Positions 19,145 through 28,883 of a DNA stretch of 64,000 nt are shown here, in pieces. Under the pieces are notes generated by a model that saw nothing but the letters and a program-made list of their open reading frames with translations, was not told the DNA's origin and ran no database searches. The stretch's first letter is position 1. Every line of letters begins with the position of its first letter. The stretch spans positions 5,203,001 to 5,267,000 of the forward strand of contig NZ_CP089980.1 in assembly GCF_021389955.1 (NCBI RefSeq). Direction: 5' to 3'. The position numbers and the translations under genes are program-made. This DNA comes from Fulvivirga maritima (lineage in GTDB: Bacteria > Bacteroidota > Bacteroidia > Cytophagales > Cyclobacteriaceae).

Positions 19145-20785
19145 TTAAATGTTTCTACCGGTGTTGATTACGTTTACATTATCAAACCGTGAGGTAGAAC
19201 AACCATGTGAAACGGCACTCACTTGTGGTGGCTGACCTTTGCCATCAAAGAAGGATCCGAACATGCGGTAATCATCCTTGTCGCATATTTTAGTACAAGA
19301 ATTCCAGAACTCCTGTGTGTTAGACTGATAAGCGACATCGTTTAGCATCTCTCCTATTTTTCCATCTTTAATCTCATAAAATACCGTACCTCCAAACTGG
19401 AAGTTATATCTCTGCTGATCAATAGAATAAGATCCTCTTCCGGCAATATAGATGCCTTTTTCTACATCTTTAATCATATCATTTACCGAACATTTTTCCT
19501 TTCCGGGCTCTAATGATACATTGGGCATTCTTTGAAACTGAACGTCATTCCAGCTCTGAGCGTAGCAGCAGCCATGAGACTCTTTTTGATCCAACATATG
19601 AACCTGATCTCTTATGGCTTCATAGTTTACCAAAACGCCATTTCTGATCAAATCCCATTTTTTGGTTTTTACTCCTTCATCATCATAACCCACGGCGCCT
19701 AAAGAGTGGGGCTGTGTTTTATCAGCTACTATATTGACTAACTTGCTACCATATTCAAAGTCTTTCGATTTCCATTTGTCTAAAGTGGCAAAGCTGGTAC
19801 CTGCATAATTGGCTTCATAACCTAAAACCCTATCCAGTTCAAGCGGGTGACCGACAGACTCATGAATGGTTAAACCTAAATGATTTGGGTCTAATACCAT
19901 AGTATATTTGCCAGGATCTACTGACTTGGCTGTAAGCATTTCTTTAGCTTGTTTTGCGGCAGCAATGGCATCATCCACAATATCATAACTATACCTGTAG
20001 AATTGAAGATCCCCGGGACCCGCTATTTTCTCAGAAGCCAGTCCATCCATATACTCATATCCCATGCCCATAGGCGCGCTAAGTGCCTGCCTAGACTTGA
20101 ATTTACCTTTAGCCTGGTCTACGGCTGTAACGCCGAAGGTAGGCCATATGCGGTGAATGTCCTGATCAATGTATGATCCTTCCGTAGAAGCAAAGTACTT
20201 TTGTTCGTTAACCATAAAAAGGGCAGAATTAACGAAACTGGCACCATTTTCCATAGCTGCAGCATTTGCTTTAAGCAACAAATCTACTTTTTCAGAAACA
20301 GGAACATCTTTGAAGTCCTTCTCTATTGGCGTTTTCCAGCTTACTTCTCCATAGCTACTAACCGGCGCTAGCACTACTGGCTCCTTTTGAATTTTAGAAT
20401 TGGCCTTAGCAATAGCTACTGCTTGCTCAGTGGCCTTTTTAATTCCTTCCGGAGAGACATCATTAGTAGATGCAAAACCCCAGGTACCTTGAGCTATCAC
20501 TCTTATGCCCATACCAAAAGACTCTGTGTTAACCACATTTTGTACTTTGTCTTCTCTGGTAAACACATACTGATTGAGATACCTGCCTATTCTGCTATCG
20601 GCGTAGGTTGCACCGAGTGATTTGGCTGTATTTAGAGCTACATCTGCTAATTTTTTCTTACTGGCTACATCCAGGCCCGGATCCATGAGTGCCTCTACGG
20701 GAATTTCCTTTCCCCACATAGAGGTAGGTATCATCATGGCTCCTGTGCCCAAACCGGCCAGTTGCATAAAATCTCTTCGTTTCAA
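19145..20785 (-). CDS. tldD: TldD family zinc metalloprotease with Tat signal
   Basis: The product has 546 residues. It opens with a twin-arginine signal (KRRDFMQLAGLGTGAMM), which suggests export of the folded enzyme. The zinc-binding HExxxH motif appears as HESVGHPLE near residue 316, and the C-terminal half has GCSTSRFDNVNVINTGR. The start is TTG at 20785: AAGGAGG lies 4 nt upstream and only this start keeps the Tat motif. The in-frame ATG at 20767 would remove it and lies 22 nt from the Shine-Dalgarno. It heads a two-gene operon with tldE. Substrates are unknown. A Tat-exported TldD next to a partner without an evident signal suggests co-export as a complex, which is inference. Confidence 0.9.
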   Translation of the reverse strand: MKRRDFMQLAGLGTGAMMIPTSMWGKEIPVEALMDPGLDVASKKKLADVALNTAKSLGATYADSRIGRYLNQYVFTREDKVQNVVNTESFGMGIRVIAQGTWGFASTNDVSPEGIKKATEQAVAIAKANSKIQKEPVVLAPVSSYGEVSWKTPIEKDFKDVPVSEKVDLLLKANAAAMENGASFVNSALFMVNEQKYFASTEGSYIDQDIHRIWPTFGVTAVDQAKGKFKSRQALSAPMGMGYEYMDGLASEKIAGPGDLQFYRYSYDIVDDAIAAAKQAKEMLTAKSVDPGKYTMVLDPNHLGLTIHESVGHPLELDRVLGYEANYAGTSFATLDKWKSKDFEYGSKLVNIVADKTQPHSLGAVGYDDEGVKTKKWDLIRNGVLVNYEAIRDQVHMLDQKESHGCCYAQSWNDVQFQRMPNVSLEPGKEKCSVNDMIKDVEKGIYIAGRGSYSIDQQRYNFQFGGTVFYEIKDGKIGEMLNDVAYQSNTQEFWNSCTKICDKDDYRMFGSFFDGKGQPPQVSAVSHGCSTSRFDNVNVINTGRNI

Positions 20786-20796
20786 ATTTCCTCCTT
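20783..20796 (-). promoter_or_regulatory. Strong Shine-Dalgarno fixing a TTG start for tldD
   Basis: The minus strand reads aaggagg (20790-20796), then aaat, then TTG (20785-20783). Such a perfect Shine-Dalgarno is uncommon in this window and supports the non-ATG start. Confidence 0.7.
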
Positions 20797-20920
20797 TTTT
20801 TGGTTGATTGAATGATTTAACTTAAACCTTATTTAAGCTGGTAGTGTAATATCTATAGGAATTCATTAAAATCACACGTCAATTATTTAAGCGGTAAATA
20901 ATACCAAGTGACCAGACACC

Positions 20921-21991
20921 ATGCGAAAAATCATTCATATAGACATGGATGCTTTCTATGCCTCTGTAGAACAGCGAGATAACCCCGAGTTGAAAGGCAA
21001 GGCTGTAGCGGTAGGTGGTAGTTCTCGCCGTGGAGTAGTGGCCGCTGCCAGCTATGAAGCGCGGAAATTTGGTGTAAGGTCTGCTATGCCTTCTAAACTA
21101 GCAGCAGTAAAATGTCCTGATATCATATTTATTAAACCCAGGTTTGAGGCCTACAAAGAGGTCTCTCAGCAGATACGTAACATCTTTTACGACTACACTG
21201 ATTTGGTGGAACCACTCTCATTAGATGAAGCCTATTTAGATGTGACTACTAACAAAAAGGACATGCCATCAGCTACTCTTATAGCTCAGGAGATAAGGAA
21301 ACGCATTTTAGAAGAAACCAACCTTACTGCTTCAGCCGGTATTTCTATTAATAAATTCTTAGCAAAAACCGCTTCTGATGTTAATAAACCGAATGGTTTT
21401 TTCCTTATTGCACCAGATGAGGCAGAAAAATTTGTAGAAACCCTACCCATTGCCCGGTTCTTCGGAATTGGTAAAGTAACAGCTGATAAAATGAAGCGGA
21501 TGGGGATTCAAAATGGTGCCGACCTAAAAAAGTATGCCGAAGCGGATTTAGTAAGCAGGTTTGGCAAGGCTGGCCGGTATTATTACCGAATAGCCAGAGG
21601 AGTAGATGATCGTGAAGTAACTCCTAACAGAATAAGGAAATCATTAGGAGCAGAAAATACTTTTGAAGATGATCTCACCACAGTGGCTGAATTAAAAGAG
21701 CAACTCAATAAAATAACACAGATACTTATTGGCCGAATGGAAAAATCTGGCACTAAAGGTAAAACTCTAACTTTAAAAGTGAAGTTCCATGATTTTCAGC
21801 AGATTACCAGAAGTAAAACCATAGCCAAGTGGATTGAAAACACGGAGCAAATCACAGCACTATATGAAGAACTTTTAGATACCTTTGATAAAGAAGATGT
21901 GAAGATACGGTTGTTAGGACTGTCCGTTTCTAACCTTAATCATGAGATAAAAGAAGAGCCAATTGGTCAGCAACTAACCCTTAAGTTTTAA
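20921..21991 (+). CDS. dinB: DNA polymerase IV (Y-family, translesion)
   Basis: The product is a 356-residue Y-family polymerase. Catalytic carboxylates are D8 in HIDMDAFYASVE and D102/E103 in SLDEAYLDV. The palm-finger signature SYEARKFGVRSAMP is at residues ~44-57, with helix-hairpin-helix elements near GIGKVTADKMK. The C-terminus ends in QQLTLKF, which fits a beta-clamp binding motif. The length is normal. It is a single gene diverging from tldD. I did not find a convincing LexA-type operator in the 134-bp spacer. Confidence 0.95.
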   Translation: MRKIIHIDMDAFYASVEQRDNPELKGKAVAVGGSSRRGVVAAASYEARKFGVRSAMPSKLAAVKCPDIIFIKPRFEAYKEVSQQIRNIFYDYTDLVEPLSLDEAYLDVTTNKKDMPSATLIAQEIRKRILEETNLTASAGISINKFLAKTASDVNKPNGFFLIAPDEAEKFVETLPIARFFGIGKVTADKMKRMGIQNGADLKKYAEADLVSRFGKAGRYYYRIARGVDDREVTPNRIRKSLGAENTFEDDLTTVAELKEQLNKITQILIGRMEKSGTKGKTLTLKVKFHDFQQITRSKTIAKWIENTEQITALYEELLDTFDKEDVKIRLLGLSVSNLNHEIKEEPIGQQLTLKF

Positions 21992-21998
21992 CAAAAAA

Positions 21999-22045
21999 GG
22001 CTGTTTCAAAAGCAACTTAAATCATTAAATACTTTTGAAACAGCC
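21999..22045 (-). terminator. Intrinsic terminator for the SusCD locus
   Basis: A perfect 14-bp inverted repeat (ggctgtttcaaaag, 21999-22012, with cttttgaaacagcc, 22032-22045) is followed on the minus strand by ccttttttgtt. It separates convergent dinB and the minus-strand phosphatase-fold gene. Confidence 0.8.
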
Positions 22046-22070
22046 CCTCAATTATCACTTTACACAATGC

Positions 22071-22934
22071 TTATTTTAATTCAGCTTCCACTATTATGGG
22101 AAAGTGATCTGAAATAAACCTTTTACCACGCTGGCCATCCATCACCTGATAGGTTAAAATGGTTATTTTACCATTAAAGAATATGTAATCAATCCTATCT
22201 CTATTAGTGTCAGGCTCTAATTCAAAGCCATTGAAGGTATAAGAAGGGCCATATTTCTTAGCCGCCTCATCATAAGTATCCTTCATTTTATTTTTACCTG
22301 ACGTCAGCTCTTGATAAGGAGCATTGGCAGGAGGTACATTAAAATCGCCTGTTACGAAAGCGGGCAACTTGCCGGCCACTTCGGCTACCTTTTCTTTAAT
22401 CATTGCAGCACTTTGCTTTCTTGCTTCTTGCCCCACATGGTCAAAGTGGGTATTGAAGAAATAGAACTCTTCTCCAGTTTCTTTGCTTTTAAAGCGAGCC
22501 CAAGTTACAATTCTAGGCAGAGCGGCATCCCAACCTTTGGAGCCTACCTCATTAGGTGTAGGAGAAAGCCAGAAGGTTTCAGAACTCAGAACTTCATATT
22601 TATCTTTTTTGTAAAAGATCGGCGAAAATTCTCCTTTATTCTCTCCTTCTCTGCCTACCCCAATATGAGCATAATCCGGTAAACGATCCTGAATATCAGT
22701 AAGCTGTGAATACAGCACTTCCTGAGCTCCAAATATGTCTACACCTTCAAACTTTACGAAATCAGCATACCAGTCTCTGCGGTTATTCCAGTAGTTAATT
22801 CCATCTCCTTTTGAGGCCATTCTTATGTTAGAGGTCATCACTTTTATGTACTCCTTATTTTGGGCAAAAGAAGAAGTAGTAATAGAGCCGACCAATACAA
22901 AAACAATTAATATGGCCTTTAAAACATTTTTCAT
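22071..22934 (-). CDS. Secreted endonuclease/exonuclease/phosphatase family enzyme
   Basis: The product has 287 residues from the ATG at 22934, where a signal peptide starts (MKNVLKAILIVFVLVGSITTSSFAQ). All hallmarks of the EEP (DNase I-like) fold are present: an Asn in MTSNIRM, the metal Glu in GAQEV, THFDH, GDFNVPP, DRIDYIFF and the final SDHFPI. The family includes nucleases, sphingomyelinases and inositol-phosphate phosphatases, so the exact substrate is open. It is the last gene of the SusC/SusD operon, 14 bp after susD. It probably releases a phosphorylated or nucleic-acid-derived ligand imported by that pair (inference). Confidence 0.85.
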   Translation of the reverse strand: MKNVLKAILIVFVLVGSITTSSFAQNKEYIKVMTSNIRMASKGDGINYWNNRRDWYADFVKFEGVDIFGAQEVLYSQLTDIQDRLPDYAHIGVGREGENKGEFSPIFYKKDKYEVLSSETFWLSPTPNEVGSKGWDAALPRIVTWARFKSKETGEEFYFFNTHFDHVGQEARKQSAAMIKEKVAEVAGKLPAFVTGDFNVPPANAPYQELTSGKNKMKDTYDEAAKKYGPSYTFNGFELEPDTNRDRIDYIFFNGKITILTYQVMDGQRGKRFISDHFPIIVEAELK

Positions 22935-22948
22935 TATTGATTTCAATT

Positions 22949-24688
22949 TTAATTCCATCCAGGGTTTTGCTCTAAGTTAGAGTTTAGTTGTATTTCTATT
23001 CTAGGAATTGGATATAAATAGTCCCTATTTTCATTGAAAGCACGCCCATTAAAATCAGGATGCGGATCTATAAGGCCATTTTCATCTAATATGATATCAC
23101 TTCCAAGCTGATAATACTGTATACCTTCTGTTTGATTTGCCGGAGGCTCATTTTCATATAAAACCACATCAATATTACCATCGGCATCTAAATCATATTC
23201 TCCCGCACCAGGAAAGTACAAACCTCTTAAAGGCTGAGTCAAGGTTTCTCCTGAGTGCCAACGAACTATGTCATCCCATCTGAAATTTTCCATGAAAAGC
23301 TCTATTCTTCTTTCCCTTCTAATCTCCAGTATAACCCCTTGATTAGACCCCTGCACATTAGGGTACTGAGCTGATAAATAAGGATCGGGATTGCCATTAG
23401 CATCTGCCATGGTTAATTCTGGCATAGCTACTCTTGCTCTCAACAGGTTTATAGATCGATCTAGATCTGCTTGGGTTAAGTTTCCTAATTCCGCTTTAGC
23501 TTCAGCATAGTTGAGCAACACTTCTCCAAATCTGAAGATAGGCAGGTCAGTGATAGATTGTTCATTGGTATCAAACTGAGGTTCTGTTACATATTTAATA
23601 ATCTGATACCCCGTCATAGTAGCTCCTAAATTAGGCGCTAACTGCTGACTCTGCCCTACTCTGGTATAGCCGGGAGTACGTATGGTTTGAGCTAAACGTG
23701 GATCACGATCAGCCACTTCATCGGCGAAAGCCATTTGGTCATGATTAGGAACATCCGTAAATCTACTTCCATCACTGTTTAAATAAGTATCTATCAAATT
23801 TCTGGGAACTCCGGGAGTACCGTAAGAAGATGTGGTGGTATAATAATTAACGTTATGTGTTACATTAAGCTCAGTAGAATATTGCCTGCTTAGGATCATT
23901 TCCGTACTTATGGCATCATGCGAGTTAAATAGGTGTAGATAATCTTCATTAGGATTGCCTGTATTGTAAACTACATATGGCGAATTATTCATTAACTCTT
24001 CTGATGCATCAATGGAGGCATTGAGATAATCTTCATAGCCTTCCATATTCCTGTATTTTTCATAAGTACCTTCATATAACCCTACTCTTGACTTTAAAGC
24101 CAAAGCGGTATATTTTGTTAACAGATAAGTCTCTTGATTATCATCAATATTAGCAATGGCAGTGTCTAAATCTTGCAGTATTTTGTCTACTACAAACTGA
24201 CGGTCATCTCTTGGCTTTTGTAATTCTTCTATGTCTTCCGGGTTCAGCGTTTGATCATACCAAGGCACATCTCCGAACCTTTTCACCTTTTGAAAGTAAA
24301 AATAGGCTCTGAAAAAATGTGCTATACCACCATAGTGCTTCTTGGCTTCTTCATCATCACACTTTCCATAATTTTCAAGAAAGAAGTTGATTTCTCGCAG
24401 ATCACCCCAGTCCCAGCCACCACCAGTGGTAGGCACTATACGAGCACTTCTCATCTCTTCACTGAGTGTATTGGTAATAATATTATCCACTACCTGATCT
24501 CCATTATAGGTTTCAATGCCCGGGAACATCCTGTAAAATCCATTGGTATACAATTCCAGATCACTAGCCCGCTGGAAGAAATTGTCAGGCGTTACTTCTG
24601 ATAATGGTTCTCTATCCAAATAATCATCACTACAGCTAAAAGCAAAAACGGTAAGCAGTAGTATAGATATGTTTCTTAAATATTTCAT
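22949..24688 (-). CDS. SusD/RagB family nutrient-binding outer-membrane lipoprotein
   Basis: The product has 579 residues. The lipoprotein signal reads MKYLRNISILLLTVFAFSC, with the lipidated Cys followed by SDDYLDREPLSEVTPDNFF, the typical SusD mature start. A SusD-like TPR region (FRAYFYFQKVKRFGDVPWYD) and the C-terminal RagB/SusD domain (RRERRIELFMENFRWDDIVRW, then YLYPIPRIEIQLN...NPGW) are intact. It forms the lid of the SusC transporter encoded 13 bp upstream. I chose the ATG at 24688 because the signal peptide begins there. Confidence 0.95.
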   Translation of the reverse strand: MKYLRNISILLLTVFAFSCSDDYLDREPLSEVTPDNFFQRASDLELYTNGFYRMFPGIETYNGDQVVDNIITNTLSEEMRSARIVPTTGGGWDWGDLREINFFLENYGKCDDEEAKKHYGGIAHFFRAYFYFQKVKRFGDVPWYDQTLNPEDIEELQKPRDDRQFVVDKILQDLDTAIANIDDNQETYLLTKYTALALKSRVGLYEGTYEKYRNMEGYEDYLNASIDASEELMNNSPYVVYNTGNPNEDYLHLFNSHDAISTEMILSRQYSTELNVTHNVNYYTTTSSYGTPGVPRNLIDTYLNSDGSRFTDVPNHDQMAFADEVADRDPRLAQTIRTPGYTRVGQSQQLAPNLGATMTGYQIIKYVTEPQFDTNEQSITDLPIFRFGEVLLNYAEAKAELGNLTQADLDRSINLLRARVAMPELTMADANGNPDPYLSAQYPNVQGSNQGVILEIRRERRIELFMENFRWDDIVRWHSGETLTQPLRGLYFPGAGEYDLDADGNIDVVLYENEPPANQTEGIQYYQLGSDIILDENGLIDPHPDFNGRAFNENRDYLYPIPRIEIQLNSNLEQNPGWN

Positions 24689-24701
24689 GTGTAGCATCAT
24701 T

Positions 24702-27700
24702 TTAAAATTGTACAGATACTCCTAATGAATAGACCTCTGAGAATGGTACTGTTTGCGCTGTACCGCGATTAGAAGAGGTAGAAGGAGCATTTAAGTTAAC
24801 CGAGTTACTGGCTGCTTCGGGATCTATATAATCTGTGAGTTTGGTGAAAGTCAACAAATTGTCTCCGCTGAAGTAGATTCTAAACTTATTAATGGGCAGT
24901 TTATCAATAATGCGCTTAGGCAAGGTATAACCTACAGTTAGGTTTTTAAGCCTGAGGTAAGCTACACTTTGTAAGTAACGATCATTTACAGCTCCCAATG
25001 ATTCACTATCACCCAAAGCGGTGTAACCAAATAACCTGGGATAAAGCGCATCTCTGTTGTCTTCAGACCAAATGTTCTCCGCTAAATCTTTTCTGATAAA
25101 TGAAACATAGGGTCTGGCGTACATACCCCAGAAAATTCTTGAATCAGTGCTGGGATACCAGTCTTGCTTGCCTACGCCTTGGAAGAAGGCAGAAATATCA
25201 AACCCTTTCCAGTTAGCACTTAGCCTGAAGCTATACAGATACTGTGGCGCTGTGTTACCTATCACTCTCTTATCTCCAGAATTGGCTAGTGTATTTTCTC
25301 CTTCATCTATCACACCATTGCCATCAAGATCTACATAGCGTACATCTCCGGGCTGTAAACCACCAGCTGCCACTATTCTGTTGGAAACTCTGGTTTGATC
25401 AGCATGTCCTTCTATTTCAGCTTCTGACTGAAATAGACCGTCTACATGATATCCCCATAATTCACCAATGGTCATGCCTTCATAATAATCTAGCAGGCTA
25501 TTGTTAGGGTTGTTAAAACTGGTGATTTTAGTAACAGAGTTTGAAAGATTACCAACTATTGAAAAGTTCAAAGGCGAGCTGGCTACGTTAAATTCATGAT
25601 TATACCCCAAAGATAATTCGAACCCTCTCGTTCTTAAATCTGCTGCATTTTCCTGTGGCGAAGAAGTACCTAAAACACTAGGTAAAGTAGCGCCTTGTGT
25701 CAGCATGCCATCAGTATCTCTTTGAAACCAATCAAACGTAATGTTAATGCTATTGTCTAGCAAGGTAATGTCTGTACCTAAATCCAGGGTCTTCACTTCT
25801 TCCCAGGTGATTTCCGTAGGATTGAGCGCCGGAGCGGTAATATAACCCAGCGTATTGCCATTAAGCGCATAACCATTATCAATGCTGTTACTCATGGTAG
25901 GGATATAGGCATAGTCAGCTATATTTTGGTTACCCAATGATCCATAAGATGCTCTTACTTTAAATAGGTTTACTGTATTAGAAAGTCCATCAAAAAAGGC
26001 CTCTTTATTAATGAGCCAGCCGGCAGAAACAGAAGGGAAAAAGCCCCAACGGTAATCAGAAGGAAAACGTGAAGAACCATCATAACGGCCATTGAACTCT
26101 ACCAAGTACTTGCCTTTATAGTCATAAGCCAATCGATAGAAAAGCCCTTGAATGGCCCACTCTGAAGCACTTCCTGTGGCTTGCGGATTGCTGGTAGCCA
26201 GGCCTAATGAATTGAGGTCATTAGATATACTGTTTTGCTTAGAAGCTTCAATGGATTTGGTTAAATACTTCTCCTGGTTAAAGCCCAAAGTAGCTTTCAG
26301 GAAATGATCACCGAAGAAATGTTTATACTCTCCATAAATATTAAAGGCATCATAATTACTGGTGGTATTGTACTCTGTGATCTGATCCGTACCGAACGTA
26401 TTAATTTCATTTGTATAAATAGAATAAGGAATGCGAGTAGATCTTTGGGTTTGATTGTAATTATTCCTTCTTATAGCGTAGCTGGCCGTAACATCCATTC
26501 CTGCAAAAGGCTTAATGTTAGCAGTGGCAATGTTAGAGTACTGGGAGTTGATAGTTTCCTGAATGGCTTTACCTTGTAACAGGGAAGCAAAAGCGCCATC
26601 ACCAATAGTATAGTTGTTTAATTCCGTTCTCCAGGTTGCTGTTCCATCCGGGTTAGTGGGCATGTAGAAGGGCAAAGCATGCACATAGATATTACCACTA
26701 AAAGCAGGGTCCCACCCATACTGACTACCGCCATGCTCATAATTGTTAGAATTATTGTATTGCATGTTATTACTGAAAGTCAGCCACTCGTTAAACTTAA
26801 TGTCAACCTTACCACGCAAGTTGTATTTTTTGTATACATCATCTTGCACTTTCAATATGCCGGTAGATTTATAATGTCTGTAAGAGAAATATCCCTTTAC
26901 CTTATCAGAACCACCAGAAATAGATCCATTATAGATTTGAGAAGGATATGTTTTTCTGAAGAAACGATCCCACCAGTTAGTATTACCATAATACACATAC
27001 TGCTCTCTTCCATTTCTTATGTCTGTAATTGTTCTGGCTCTTGAAGGATCTAAAGACACCTCTTGCAAGGCCTGATAATCTCTGTCATTATAACCGGTAT
27101 AGCTATTACCTGTGGCCAATTGAAAAGATTGGTCCACCAGCTGTACTGCCTGATAGGGATCAGTCACAAAATCAGTATTAATAGTTGGTGTGCTAATAGC
27201 TGTAGTACTATTAAAGTTAATAGCCACATTGCCTTCCTTAGCCTTTTTAGTAGTTACTAAAACCACCCCGAAAGCTCCTCTGGCACCATAAATAGCTGAT
27301 GCCCCAGCATCTTTCAACACACTTATAGATTCTATGTCATTAGGATTAAGACTGTTCAAATCTCCTTCTACCCCATCTATAATGATTAAAGGCTCACCTC
27401 CATTGATAGAAGTAAAACCTCTGATGTTAATAGTAGGATTTGACGAAGGAGCTCCGCTGGACTGCGTAATATTAAGTCCTGGGCTTAAACCTTGTAGACC
27501 AGAAACAGCATTAGAAATAGGTCTTTCAGTAATTTGCTCAGCATCTATAGGAGCTACTGCGTCAATAAGGCTTTCTTTACTGGTTTCTCCATAACCCACC
27601 ACTACCACTTCATTTAAGGTAGAAGAATCTTCTTCCAGCACTATATTAAAGCTGGTTCTACCATTTACCTGAATAGTCTGGCTCTGATAACCAATGTAGG

Positions 27701-28208
27701 TAATAATGATCACTGCATCTTCTGGCACCTCAAGCTTAAACTCACCATTGAAATCAGAGACTGTTCCCGTACCGCTGCTCTCTACTATTACATTAGCACC
27801 GGGTAGTGGCGCTCCATTTTTATCCACTATCTTTCCTTTGATTTCAATTTTGTCTAATTGAGATACTGATGCATCGGCATTTCTTTTAACCAAGATTCCA
27901 TTAGAACTCATTTTAAATTCTAATCCCCCTTTGGTTTTTAATAAGTCCAGCACTTGAGCAAGCTCCTGGTTATTGGCATTGATAGATATTCTCTTTTGAA
28001 AAATAACCTGATCAGATCTGTAGATGAATTTTTTGCCGGTTTGCCTTTCTATTAATTGTAAAACTTTGGCTATAGATACATCCTTTAAATTCAAATTGAT
28101 TAATTCTGGTGCTGCCACTTCTGTTTTGCCTCTCGCTGTAGGACTAGCCGTGGCGTAGGTACTTATACCAATACTGATCATCAGCATGGTTAATATAATT
28201 TTCTTCAT
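24702..28208 (-). CDS. SusC/RagA family TonB-dependent transporter with STN domain
   Basis: The product has 1168 residues from the ATG at 28208 (MKKIILTMLMISIGISTYA signal peptide). In order it has an N-terminal STN domain (residues ~40-108), a carboxypeptidase-D regulatory-like domain (KGKIVDKNGAPLPGANV onward, ~125-205), the SusC hallmark LNEVVVVGYG, a plug domain and a 22-strand-type barrel ending in VPFSEVYSLGVSVQF. The STN domain is the part that signals to a FecR-type anti-sigma factor, and such a regulator lies directly upstream. With SusD it imports an oligomeric or phosphorylated nutrient across the outer membrane. Confidence 0.95.
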   Translation of the reverse strand: MKKIILTMLMISIGISTYATASPTARGKTEVAAPELINLNLKDVSIAKVLQLIERQTGKKFIYRSDQVIFQKRISINANNQELAQVLDLLKTKGGLEFKMSSNGILVKRNADASVSQLDKIEIKGKIVDKNGAPLPGANVIVESSGTGTVSDFNGEFKLEVPEDAVIIITYIGYQSQTIQVNGRTSFNIVLEEDSSTLNEVVVVGYGETSKESLIDAVAPIDAEQITERPISNAVSGLQGLSPGLNITQSSGAPSSNPTINIRGFTSINGGEPLIIIDGVEGDLNSLNPNDIESISVLKDAGASAIYGARGAFGVVLVTTKKAKEGNVAINFNSTTAISTPTINTDFVTDPYQAVQLVDQSFQLATGNSYTGYNDRDYQALQEVSLDPSRARTITDIRNGREQYVYYGNTNWWDRFFRKTYPSQIYNGSISGGSDKVKGYFSYRHYKSTGILKVQDDVYKKYNLRGKVDIKFNEWLTFSNNMQYNNSNNYEHGGSQYGWDPAFSGNIYVHALPFYMPTNPDGTATWRTELNNYTIGDGAFASLLQGKAIQETINSQYSNIATANIKPFAGMDVTASYAIRRNNYNQTQRSTRIPYSIYTNEINTFGTDQITEYNTTSNYDAFNIYGEYKHFFGDHFLKATLGFNQEKYLTKSIEASKQNSISNDLNSLGLATSNPQATGSASEWAIQGLFYRLAYDYKGKYLVEFNGRYDGSSRFPSDYRWGFFPSVSAGWLINKEAFFDGLSNTVNLFKVRASYGSLGNQNIADYAYIPTMSNSIDNGYALNGNTLGYITAPALNPTEITWEEVKTLDLGTDITLLDNSINITFDWFQRDTDGMLTQGATLPSVLGTSSPQENAADLRTRGFELSLGYNHEFNVASSPLNFSIVGNLSNSVTKITSFNNPNNSLLDYYEGMTIGELWGYHVDGLFQSEAEIEGHADQTRVSNRIVAAGGLQPGDVRYVDLDGNGVIDEGENTLANSGDKRVIGNTAPQYLYSFRLSANWKGFDISAFFQGVGKQDWYPSTDSRIFWGMYARPYVSFIRKDLAENIWSEDNRDALYPRLFGYTALGDSESLGAVNDRYLQSVAYLRLKNLTVGYTLPKRIIDKLPINKFRIYFSGDNLLTFTKLTDYIDPEAASNSVNLNAPSTSSNRGTAQTVPFSEVYSLGVSVQF

Positions 28209-28295
28209 CAGTTGAGTTTCTTTTTTATTAATTTTTGAGCAATACTCTTCCACCCTACCCTTAGGTAAGTTTTAAAATTTGCCGATAAATTGATT

Positions 28296-28883
28296 TTAAA
28301 AACTTTGCTGCTTTAGCTTATTATTAATGCATTTTAAAGCTACGGCAACATGATTTTCTACTGTTCTGGGAGAAATTCCCATGATGTTAGATATCTCTTT
28401 ATAACTAAACCCGTCTATCCTGCTCATCTCAAAGATCTGTCGCGACTTTTTGGGAATTTCGTTTAAAATCCTCAAAATGATCTTCTGATTCATTTCCTTC
28501 TGTTCACGGGTGATTACTTCATCCTCAAAGCTCTCTTCAATTAAAGAAAGTGAGTCATTATCCTGGTCATCTAATGATTGACGATTCTTTTCAAATAGGC
28601 TCTGCTTTTTTAGTCGGTTCCTGGCTATTACATATAAATATGATTTTGGGTTATCGATTTTATTTAGAGATTTTCGTTTGTTCCAAAGCAAGATGAAAAC
28701 ATCTGATATTTTCTCTTCTATAATGCTGCTGTCTGATTCATATATTCCACCAAATCGGCATAAGCTTGAATAATGGCGGTTAAAAAGCACGTCCATGGCC
28801 TCATATTGCCCTATGCTTATTCTGGCGAACAGCTCTGAATCTGTTTCTGCTTCTATGGCTACTCTTTGTTCACTCTTAGTCAT
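28296..28883 (-). CDS. ECF RNA polymerase sigma factor (Bacteroidota RpoE-like)
   Basis: The product has 195 residues. Region 2 spans about residues 22-92 (MDVLFNRHYSSLCRFGG, then DVFILLWNKRKSL, and KSYLYVIARNRL). Region 4 is at ~130-185 with a helix-turn-helix (SYKEISNIMGISPRTVENHV). It overlaps the upstream fecR-like gene by 8 bp, and susC follows after an 87-bp gap. It probably directs RNA polymerase to the SusC operon promoter when released by FecR. The gene order (anti-sigma first) is the reverse of the common sigma-then-FecR layout. Confidence 0.92.
   Translation of the reverse strand: MTKSEQRVAIEAETDSELFARISIGQYEAMDVLFNRHYSSLCRFGGIYESDSSIIEEKISDVFILLWNKRKSLNKIDNPKSYLYVIARNRLKKQSLFEKNRQSLDDQDNDSLSLIEESFEDEVITREQKEMNQKIILRILNEIPKKSRQIFEMSRIDGFSYKEISNIMGISPRTVENHVAVALKCINNKLKQQSF

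Noticed and set aside
26304-27044. Plus-strand ORFs of 90-120 codons opposite susC
   Set aside because: They are antisense shadows of a well-supported SusC gene, with no family-like content and no start context.
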